Assembly: GCF_024298925.1 (NCBI RefSeq)
Contig: NZ_CP101283.1
Location: forward strand, 3,973,001-4,037,000
Source of the DNA: Phenylobacterium sp. LH3H17
Lineage (GTDB): Bacteria; Pseudomonadota; Alphaproteobacteria; Caulobacterales; Caulobacteraceae
Length of the DNA: 64,000 nucleotides
Reading direction: 5' to 3'
The position numbers and the translations under genes were made by a program. Numbering within the stretch: the stretch's first letter is position 1; every line of letters starts with the position of its first letter. The notes under the pieces are model-generated. The model worked only from the letters and a program-made list of their open reading frames with translations. It ran no database searches and was not told the origin of the DNA. Positions 36,373 to 44,800 of this stretch are shown piece by piece.

Positions 36373-36464
36373 CCGGCTCTTGCTACAATTTACATCGTAT
36401 AACATAGTCGCGCGAACAGCGTGGAACCGCTGAAGATGACCGCCTGACTCCGGAGTAGATCGCC

Positions 36465-37928
36465 TTGCCCCCACCCGCCCCGACCGCGTCCGGCAAGCTC
36501 AGCATCCCCACCAAGCTGTTCTACGGCTTCGGCTCGGTGGCCTTCGGGGTGAAGGACCAGGGGTTCTCGTACCTGCTGCTGATCTTCTACAACCAGGTGG
36601 TCGGGTTGCCGTCGGCGACCGTGGGCCTGGCGATCATGGTCGCCCTGCTGTTCGACTCGCTGCTCGACCCGATCATGGGCCAGGTGTCGGACAACTGGCG
36701 CTCCAAGTGGGGCCGCCGCCATCCCTTCATGTACGCCGCCGCCATCCCGGTGGCGGTCTCCTACCTGCTGCTCTGGAACCCGCCCAACTGGTCGCACGAG
36801 GCGCTATTCTTCTACCTGATCGTGGTCGCTGTCGTGATCCGCAGCTTCATCACCATGTACGAGATCCCCTCCGCGGCCTTGGCGCCCGAGCTGACCACCG
36901 ACTACGACGAGCGCACCAAGGTCCTCTCCTACCGCTATTTCTTCGGCTGGTTCGGCGGGCTGACCATGACGGTCCTGGCCCTGCAGGTCTTCCTCAAGCC
37001 GGACGCGACCCACCCGGTCGGCCAGCTCAATCCGGCGGGCTATCAGGTCTACGCCCTGGTCGCCTCGGCGATCATGTTCGGCGCGATCATGATCTCGGCC
37101 ATGGGCACCCATCGACACATCGCCGGGTTCAAGACGCCGCCGCAACGCAAGCTGACCCTCGGCCAGCTGGCTAAGGAGATGTTCAGCACCCTCACCCACC
37201 GGTCGTTTCTGGTGCTCATGGGCGCCGGACTGTTCAACGCCATGGCCCAGGGCCTGGTCCTGTCGCTCAACCTCTACTTCAACACCTATTTCTGGGAACT
37301 GTCGGCGGGTCAGGTCGCCTTCCTCGCCGCGGGAAACTTCGTCTCCGCGGCGTTGGCCTTCGCCCTGGCCGCGCCCTTGTCCAAGTGGATGGGCAAGAAG
37401 CCCGCCGCCCAGCTCACCAAGGTGCTGGCCTTCGTGATCTCATTCGTTCCGATCAGCCTGCGGCTGCTGGACGTCTTCCCGGCCAACGGCGCGCCGGCAG
37501 TGATCCCGATCCTGTTCCTTCAGACCATCTTCTCGACGGCCTTCTCGATCATCTCGTCGATCCTGATCTCGTCGATGATCGCCGACGTGGTGGAGGACTC
37601 CGAACTGCGAACCGGGCGTCGGTCGGAGGGCCTGTTCTTCTCGGCCGCCGCCTTCGTGGCCAAGGCGGTCTCGGGCGTCGGCATCTTCGCCTCGAGCATG
37701 ATCCTGGTCTTCGTCGCCTTTCCCCAGGGCGCCAAGCCCGGCCAGGTGCCGGTCGACGTCATCCGCGATCTGGGGGTGGTCTATCTGATCGTCCTGGCGG
37801 CGCTCTACGGCGCGGCGATCACCTGCGTCTCGCTCTACCGCATCACCCGCGCGGGCCACGCGGAAACCTTGAGCCGCCTGGCCGCGGCGGCGGCCAAGGA
37901 AGGAGAAGGCCCCGCCCACGTCCCGTGA
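36465..37928 (+). CDS. GPH-family cation:sugar symporter, array copy 4
   Basis: The 487-residue protein has FDSLLDPIMGQVSDNWRSKW, GRRHPFMYAAAIPV, PSAALAPELTTDYDERTK and TGRRSEGLFFSAAAFVAKAV. It starts with TTG at 36465: an in-frame TAG lies three codons upstream and CGGAG is about 9 nt upstream, so an ATG start would remove the conserved N-terminal SGKLSIPTKLFYGFGSVAFG. The 92-bp gap before it is AT-rich for this genome (ACAATTTACATCGTATAACATAG at 36384), which fits an internal promoter. It ends the array; the next gene is convergent. Confidence 0.8.
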   Translation: MPPPAPTASGKLSIPTKLFYGFGSVAFGVKDQGFSYLLLIFYNQVVGLPSATVGLAIMVALLFDSLLDPIMGQVSDNWRSKWGRRHPFMYAAAIPVAVSYLLLWNPPNWSHEALFFYLIVVAVVIRSFITMYEIPSAALAPELTTDYDERTKVLSYRYFFGWFGGLTMTVLALQVFLKPDATHPVGQLNPAGYQVYALVASAIMFGAIMISAMGTHRHIAGFKTPPQRKLTLGQLAKEMFSTLTHRSFLVLMGAGLFNAMAQGLVLSLNLYFNTYFWELSAGQVAFLAAGNFVSAALAFALAAPLSKWMGKKPAAQLTKVLAFVISFVPISLRLLDVFPANGAPAVIPILFLQTIFSTAFSIISSILISSMIADVVEDSELRTGRRSEGLFFSAAAFVAKAVSGVGIFASSMILVFVAFPQGAKPGQVPVDVIRDLGVVYLIVLAALYGAAITCVSLYRITRAGHAETLSRLAAAAAKEGEGPAHVP

Positions 37929-37964
37929 GCGAGGCCCCGAAGTTCAGACTGGAGGGTCTGTCCG

Positions 37965-39371
37965 TTATTTCGCCAGGCGCAGGGAGTTGATGTCCTGGCC
38001 GATGGCCCTGAAGGCGTCCTTCAAGGCCGCGCCGCTGCCGGGCAGGTAGACGTGCTTCGCGTCGGTGGCGCAGGAGTTCATGACATCGACAGCGCTCGGA
38101 TTGCCGCCCAACGCGAAGCCGACGGTGTAAACGATCACCCCCTGTGCCTTCATATTGGTGCAGAGCGTCTTGGCCTGGGTGAAGGCGCTGCCGTTGGTGG
38201 CGTTGCAATTGATCTCTTCGCCATTGGTCGTGCCGCTCGAGTCCCTGGAGACCACACCCTTGCAGTACTGGGTGTTGAACTCGCCGTCGGTCATCAGGAT
38301 CACCACCTTGAGCAGGTCGTCGGTCCCATAGGCGGCGGGCCTGCTGGCGGTCGGCCACAGAGAGGCGAAGTTCGGCGACACCATGTACCAGCCCCAGGCC
38401 AGGCCGATATGACCGGCGGTCACGCCGGTGGCGGTGAAGCCGTTGATCTTGTTCTTCAGCGTCGTCTTGTTCGTGCTCAGCGGCTCGATCGCGGACACGG
38501 CGGTGCAGGTGCTGGTGGACGCCTGGTAGTTGTGGCCGACGAGCGCCGTGGCGGGCGCGACATCGGTATAGGCGTTGGCGCCCGTCCGCTCGCTCACGCA
38601 GGTGTTGATCGGCCAGGCGTTGGTGTTGGTCAGCACCGTGCCGTCGTTCTTGGTGAACTTGAACTTCGAATAGGGCGGCGAGGTGTTGGTGCCGCCGGTC
38701 GGGTTCGTGCCCGACTTCGGCGTGCCCCGCACGGCGTTGGCGTAGCTGCCGACATTGACCGCCATCGAGTAGGGGACGATGGCCATCTTGGAATAGTAGG
38801 GCGTCTGGATGTCCTGGACGACGATGTCGACCAGTTCCTTGGCCGCGGTCTTCATATCGGTCAGCTTCTGGCCGCTCATCGAGCCGGTGGTGTCGAGCAC
38901 CAGGGCGACCTCGACGTGGTTCGAGTTGCGGACCACCTCGGATGTGGCCCGCAGGTTCTGCTGGTTCCAGATCTGCGGTGAGATGCCCGGCGGGGTTACG
39001 GCCGCGGTGCTGACCACCTTGATCCCGTCCAGCACGAAGTTGGATTCGACGATGCTCTCGCCCTCGGGCAGGACCAGGTTGGCGCGCAGAGCCGCGTCGC
39101 CGATCGTGTCGATCTCGGCCGTGGTGGTGGCCGAGGATCGGGCCGCATAGAGCGTGGCGGTGTCGAGGGCGTCCTGCAGCTGTCCGCGCTGGGTGGTGCT
39201 GATGTAGACGTCGACCAGGCCGAGCGTCATCGGGGTGAGCATCAGCAGGGCCACGGCGAAGAACACCGCCGAAGCGCCGCCCTCGTCGCGGGTCATGCGT
39301 CGGGCGAAGCCGATCATGGCCGCGCCGAAGCGGGCGAAACGCCCGCGGATTTGGTTCGAATTCGTGTCCAC
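37965..39371 (-). CDS. Tad-type VWA-domain protein (TadG-like, pilus-associated)
   Basis: TadG-like proteins with a TadE-type N-terminus belong to Flp pilus systems, but the VWA versions are also found alone. The product has a Tad-like N-terminus (RMTRDEGGASAVFFAVALLM, with the D-x-x-G-A-x-A motif and one membrane helix). A VWA domain follows with the metal-site motif VALVLDTTGSMSGQKLTDM and later LKVVILMTDGEFNTQY, then a C-terminal part ending in an ALKDAFRAIGQDI segment. The start is uncertain. I used GTG 39371; other starts are a GTG at 39440 and an ATG near 39317. No other tad genes lie nearby, so it is an orphan here. Confidence 0.75.
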   Translation of the reverse strand: MDTNSNQIRGRFARFGAAMIGFARRMTRDEGGASAVFFAVALLMLTPMTLGLVDVYISTTQRGQLQDALDTATLYAARSSATTTAEIDTIGDAALRANLVLPEGESIVESNFVLDGIKVVSTAAVTPPGISPQIWNQQNLRATSEVVRNSNHVEVALVLDTTGSMSGQKLTDMKTAAKELVDIVVQDIQTPYYSKMAIVPYSMAVNVGSYANAVRGTPKSGTNPTGGTNTSPPYSKFKFTKNDGTVLTNTNAWPINTCVSERTGANAYTDVAPATALVGHNYQASTSTCTAVSAIEPLSTNKTTLKNKINGFTATGVTAGHIGLAWGWYMVSPNFASLWPTASRPAAYGTDDLLKVVILMTDGEFNTQYCKGVVSRDSSGTTNGEEINCNATNGSAFTQAKTLCTNMKAQGVIVYTVGFALGGNPSAVDVMNSCATDAKHVYLPGSGAALKDAFRAIGQDINSLRLAK

Positions 39372-39498
39372 GCCCGGACCCCCGCTCGTCGGATTCGAGC
39401 GAATTTGACAGGTCAGCGTAAACAAACGGGCGCCGGACACGGTGAATCAAAAACTATTGTCCAGCGCCCGAAGGCGAAGCCGAGTGCGCGCCAGGCCT

Positions 39499-41298
39499 TT
39501 ACCAGCCGCAGGTCTCGCCCTTGTTCTGCGCGGTCAGCCAGATGTTCAAGGGCTTGAAATAATCGGCCACGGCGCTGGCGTCGGTCTTGGTCTCGCCGGT
39601 GAAGGCCGCAAGTCCTTCCGGCCACGGCTTGGAGGCGCCCATCTCCAGCATGGCGTTGAATTTCGCACCCACTTCCTTCTGCCCGTAGACCGAACAGCGG
39701 TGCAGCGGACCCTTCCAGCCCATCTGGCGGCAGGCCGCGCGCTGGAACTGGAACTGGTAGATATGGGCCAGGAAGTACCGGGTGTAGGGCACATTGCCGG
39801 GCACGTGGTACTTCGCGCCGGGATCGAACGCGTCGGCCGGACGCGGTCCGGGCGGGACCAGGCCCTGGTACTGCAGCCGCAGCTTCAGCCAGTCGTCGTT
39901 GTAGCGCTCCGGCGGGGTCTGGCCGGAGAACACCTGCCAGCGCCAACGGTCGACCATCAGGCCGAACGGCAGGAAGGCGATCTTGTCGAGCGCCATCTTC
40001 AGCAGGAACGGGATGTCCTCCTCGACCCCCGGCGCCTTGTCCAGCAAGCCGATCTGGTTGAGGTAGGTGGGCGTCAGGGCCGAGAGGCCGACGAAGTCGC
40101 CGATCGCTTCGTGGAAGCCGTCGTTCGCCCCGCTCTTGAACAGGAACGGCTGATCCCTGTAGGCGCGCTGGTAGTAGTTGTGACCCAGTTCGTGGTGAAC
40201 GGTGTAGAAATCCTCGCCATTGACCTTGGTGCACATCTTGATGCGGATGTCCTCGCGGTCGTCCAGGTTCCAGGCCGAGGCGTGGCAGACCACCTCGCGA
40301 TCCTGCGGCCGGGTGATCATCGAGCGCTTCCAGAAGGTCTCCGGCAGGGGCGCGAGGCCCATGGAGGTGTAGAAGCCCTCCCCGGTCTTGACCATCTTCA
40401 CCGGGTCGTAGCCCCGGGACTCCAGGAGCTTGTCGAGATCGTAGCTGGAGGTCGCGGCCTTCGGCTGAACCACGTCGTAGATATTGCCCCACTGCTGGGC
40501 CCACATGTTTCCCAAGAGGTCGGCGCGGATCGGGCCGCTGCGCTTTTGCACGGCGTCGCCGTATTTGTCGTTCAGCCGGGCGCGCACATAGCAGTGCAGG
40601 TTCTTGTAGAACGGCTCCACTTGCTTCCACAGCCGGTCGGTCTCGGCGCCGAAGGCGTCGGGGTCCATGTCATAGTTGGAGCGCCACAGGGCCCCGGTGT
40701 CCTTGAAGCCCAGGCCCCGGGCGCCTTCGTTGGAGAGCGCCGCCAGCTTGGCGTAGTCCGCACGCATCACCGGCGAGATCGAGTGCCAGCCCTCCCAGAC
40801 CGCCCTCAGCTCGGCCGGGTCGCGGCTGGCCGCCAGGATGTCCTCGGCGTCGTTGAGGGTGAGGGTCTTGCCGCCATGCTGGAACTTGCCGCTGGAATAG
40901 GTGGAGTCCAGCTTGGTCGAGAGGGTGGCGAGCTCGGCCGCCGCGCCCGGACGATCCGGGGCCGGCGACACCAGATAGAGCTTGAGCAGCTTCAGCTTGC
41001 GCGCTGTGACAGGATCGACGGCGACGCCGTCATACTTGGCCGCCTGCTTGGCGTAGCGGGTGACCAGTTCGTTCTGCTCGCCGCTGGCCTTGGCCTCCAG
41101 CCACTGGGTGTCCTCGGTGATATAGGTGGCGCGCACCCACGACGACCTGGCCACATATTGGTTGAACGCCGCGAGCTCGGCCTCGGCCTTCTCGACGAAG
41201 GCCTTGGCCTCTGCGGGCGTGGGCTTGAGGTCTTGCGCCACGGCGGGCGCGAACGCCAGCAGGGCGACGGCGGTGGCGGCCAGCAATTGAGACTTCAT
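39499..41298 (-). CDS. M2-family metallopeptidase (angiotensin-converting-enzyme-like), secreted
   Basis: This is a zinc dipeptidyl carboxypeptidase of the M2 family. The 599-residue protein has a signal peptide (MKSQLLAATAVALLAFAPAV, then AQD). The zinc motif HHELGH (His369-Glu370-His373) is followed by a downstream Glu in DGFHEAIGDFVGLS, and by DRWRWQVFSG and HIYQFQFQRAACR, which are all seen in bacterial ACE homologues such as that of Xanthomonas. The length fits the single-domain bacterial form. It is probably periplasmic. It lies 127 bp from the VWA gene on the same strand. Confidence 0.9.
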   Translation of the reverse strand: MKSQLLAATAVALLAFAPAVAQDLKPTPAEAKAFVEKAEAELAAFNQYVARSSWVRATYITEDTQWLEAKASGEQNELVTRYAKQAAKYDGVAVDPVTARKLKLLKLYLVSPAPDRPGAAAELATLSTKLDSTYSSGKFQHGGKTLTLNDAEDILAASRDPAELRAVWEGWHSISPVMRADYAKLAALSNEGARGLGFKDTGALWRSNYDMDPDAFGAETDRLWKQVEPFYKNLHCYVRARLNDKYGDAVQKRSGPIRADLLGNMWAQQWGNIYDVVQPKAATSSYDLDKLLESRGYDPVKMVKTGEGFYTSMGLAPLPETFWKRSMITRPQDREVVCHASAWNLDDREDIRIKMCTKVNGEDFYTVHHELGHNYYQRAYRDQPFLFKSGANDGFHEAIGDFVGLSALTPTYLNQIGLLDKAPGVEEDIPFLLKMALDKIAFLPFGLMVDRWRWQVFSGQTPPERYNDDWLKLRLQYQGLVPPGPRPADAFDPGAKYHVPGNVPYTRYFLAHIYQFQFQRAACRQMGWKGPLHRCSVYGQKEVGAKFNAMLEMGASKPWPEGLAAFTGETKTDASAVADYFKPLNIWLTAQNKGETCGW

Positions 41299-41390
41299 GA
41301 CGACGGACGTTCCTGGAAGGGGGGTGCGCGAAGCACGCTTCTGGCCAGGACTGGACCGCCGGGAATGGACTCGTCAAGGGAGTCGGCGCC

Positions 41391-41564
41391 CTAGACGCGA
41401 AGCTCCGTGGATGCGCGCGCGATCGCAGATTCCACAGCCGCCCGGGCGCCGGACTGGCTCAGGTCGGTCCCCTGGGCGACGGTTTCGCCCTCTTCGTCGA
41501 AGATGCTCCAGGCCCAACCGGCCTCGGCGTGGGACAGGGAATAGGCGAACGGCTTTTCCGTCAC
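41391..41564 (-). CDS. Very small hypothetical protein
   Basis: The family is not recognised. The 57-residue product (MTEKPFAYSLSHAEAGWAWS, then IFDEEGETVAQG) is soluble and slightly acidic. I placed the start at GTG 41564 because TTGGAGG lies 5-9 nt upstream. ATG 41582 (six codons longer) lacks any Shine-Dalgarno. The GC pattern suggests coding, but the size makes it uncertain. It lies 93 bp upstream of the M2 peptidase gene on the same strand. Confidence 0.5.
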   Translation of the reverse strand: MTEKPFAYSLSHAEAGWAWSIFDEEGETVAQGTDLSQSGARAAVESAIARASTELRV

Positions 41565-41892
41565 ATGCGCCTCCAATTTCATGCTGCAACGCGGCATATG
41601 CCACCAATAGCGACTCCAACGCCCATGGGAGTCAAGCGTTGCAGGGCCCCGCGCCGCAACACGAAAATGTTGACCGTCACCTCGCCGACCCAGGCGGGAG
41701 CCCTTGGGGCCTTACCGACTTATGGGTTGCTTAAGGCGGTGCGCCGGATGCCATGATCCGAGGACTCGGCGCGACGCCTACGCCCGTTGACGAATGGGCG
41801 CGTCCTATCGAGGCCCGCTCACCTTGATTGACGGCGCCCGGGCTTTCGAGTCCCATCGGCCCTGCGACATTCTATCGGGCGGGAGGGGTTAG
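41565..41892. other. Intergenic region between the small hypothetical gene and the alpha-2-macroglobulin gene
   Basis: About 330 bp without a credible gene. It contains the palindrome GGCATATGCC (about 41593) and a hairpin GACTCC-...-GGGAGTC (about 41610-41632) of unknown role. The last bases, GGGAGGGGTTAG, are the Shine-Dalgarno of the next gene. No promoter could be assigned with confidence. Confidence 0.5.
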
Positions 41893-44800
41893 ATGGGGGG
41901 CGACGAGACGCCGAGCGCGCCGACGCCCCGCTTGCGCGCCTGGGCCCAGAAGATCCGCGCCAGCCGGATTCCCGGCGCCGTGGCCGCCGGCCTGCTGGTG
42001 GCGGCCTTCGGCGGCGGCTTCCTGGCGGCCAAGGGGCTCGACGCCTTCACCCAGGCCAAGCCGGCGGTCACGGCCCCCGGCGCCCAGGAGTGGTCGCTGT
42101 TCGGCAAGCCCAGGGGAGCGGGAGCCGCCCGGCGCGGGATTCCAAAGCCCGAGGGCTTCGCCGTCTGGCGCAACCGCATCGAAACCTCGAAATCCGAACC
42201 CTTGGCCTGCGTTGAGCTGACCCGGCCGCTGGATCCGTCCAAGTCCTATGCCGACTTCGTGCTGGTCTCGCCGGACCTCGGCCCCAGCCCGGCGGTCCAG
42301 GTCAAGGGCGCGGAGCTCTGCGTGGCCGGCCTGGGCTTCGCCGACCGCCGCGTGACCCTGCTGAAGGGCCTGCCGGCCAAGGGCGGCGAGACCCTAGCCG
42401 CCAACGCCGACGTGGATTTCACCTTCGGCGAGAAGCCGCCCTATGTGGGTTTCGCCGGCGAGGGCGTGATCCTGCCGCGCGAGGACGCCGACGGGATCGG
42501 CATCGAGACGGTCAATGTCAGCCGCCTGCAGATCGAGGTCTGGCGGGTGGTCGACCGCAACCTGGTCCGCAAGTCGATCAGCGCCCCCGACCCCACCGGC
42601 GACGGCCAGTACTCGGATGACTATGGCTCCGACAGCCCCAATGACGAGGGGCGCATGGTCTGGAAGGGCGAGGTCGCCGTCCAGACCCAGGGGACCGGCG
42701 AGCGGGTGACCACCGTCTTCCCCCTGGGCGCGGTGCTCAAGGAGATGAAGGCCGGCGCCTATGTGGTAAAGGCTCGCGACGCTTCGGGCGGACGCGGCCT
42801 GAAGGCCGGTGAAGGCGACGAGGACGACTACGATCCCAACCCGCCGGCCCAGGCGCGGCGCTGGGTGGTGTTCACCGACATGGCGCTCGCCGGCTACGAC
42901 GGCTCCGAGGCCCTGGATGTGGTGGTCCGTTCGCTGAAGAGCGCCAAGACCCTGGCCGGGATCCGCGTGGCCCTGGTGGCGCGCAACGGCGAGGACCTGG
43001 CCGAGGCCCGGACCGACGCCCAGGGCCACGTGCGCTTCGACCGCCCGCTGCTTGAGGGCAAGGGAGCGGACGACGCCAAGATGGTGATGGCCTATGGGCC
43101 GCAGGGCGACCTGGCGGTGCTCGACCTCGACCGCGCCCCGGTCGACCTTTCCAAGCAGGGGATCGGCGGACGGACCGAGGAAGGCGGCGGGACATCGGGG
43201 CGTTCCGTCGTCTCGGCCATAGACGGCTATCTCTACGCCGACCGCGGCATCTATCGGCCGGGCGAGACCGTGCACCTCAACGCCCTGCTGCGCGACCGCG
43301 AGGCCAAGGCGGTCAAGGATCGCAAGGGCGCCATCGTGGTGCGGCGGCCCTCGGGCGTGGAGTTCCGGCGCTATCCCTTCGACGGCAGCCCGGGCGGCGC
43401 GGTGACCGTCGACATCGCCGTGCCCCGGAGCGCACCGCGCGGCCGCTGGACCGCCAAGCTGGAGATCGAGGGCCTCGACAAGCCGGCCGGCGAGCTCTCG
43501 TTCTCGGTGGAGGACTTCGCGCCCCAACGGCTGGCGGTCACGGTGGTCGGCCAGGAAACCGTGCCGATGAAGGCCGGCGAGACGCGCAATATCGACGTCA
43601 CGGCCCACTTCCTCTATGGCGCGGCGGGCGCCGGGCTGCAGACCCAGGGCGAGGCCCGGCTGCGGGTCGACCCCAATCCCTTCCCCCAGTTCGAGGGCTA
43701 CCAGTGGGGCGACCAGCGCGCGCCCTTCGAGGAGAAATTCCTGGAGATCGGCCAGACCGTCACCGACGGCGACGGCCGCGCGGTCCTCGCCATCTCTTCG
43801 GCGGAAGCGGGCGACACGCCGCAGCCGCTGTCGGCGACCTTCACCGCCAGCGTCTTCGAGCCCGGCGGGCGTCCGGTGCGCGAGGGCCTGGACCTGAAGG
43901 TCCGCACCAAGCCCCTCTATTTGGGCGTCAAGATCGACCAGGGCGACACCGACGCTCGCGGCGACCCGACCATGCTGCTGGACATCATCGCCGCCGACGC
44001 CGCGGGCAAGCGGGTCGCCGCCAAGGGCGCGACCTACAGCCTGGTGGCCGAGAACTGGGACTATGACTGGTTCCAGCAGGACGGCCGCTGGCAGTGGCGG
44101 CGCACCAGCCGCGACGTGGTGGTGGCGCGGGGAACGGTCAATATCGACCCCGGCAAGCCCACGCGGATCGCGCGCCGCCTGGGCTGGGGCGACTACCGGC
44201 TGGAGCTCAGCGGACCCGGCGGAGCCGCCAGCGTCATTCGCTTCGCTTCCGGCTGGGGCGCCCCGGCCAAGGACGTGGAGGCGCCTGACTTCGTACGCGT
44301 CACCGCCGGGCCCAAGGCTTACGGCCAGGGCGACACCGTCGAGATCACGCTCAAGCCGCCCTATGCCGGTGAGGCCCAGATCGCCGTCGCCACCGACCGG
44401 CTGATCGACTTCAAGACCGTCACGGTCGGCAAGAACGGGACGACGGTGCGGCTCAAGACCAGCGGCGCCTGGGGCGGCGGGGCCTATGTGCTGGTGAGCG
44501 TCATCCAGCCTCGAGACCCGGTGGCCTCGCCGAAGCCGCGCCGTGCGCTGGGCCTGGTCTATGTCCCGCTCGATCCCAAGAACCGCAAGCTGGCCGTGGA
44601 GATCAACACCCCGGCCAAGGTCGATTCCAAGTCCGTTCTGGAGGTGCCGATCACCATCAAGGGCGCGGGTTTCGGCGGCCGCGCGCGGGTGACCCTCGCA
44701 GCTGTGGACGAGGGCATCCTGCGCCTGACCCGCTTCGAGAGCCCCGATCCGGTGAAGTGGTATTTCGGCAAGCGGGCGCTCACCCTCGACTATCGCGACG

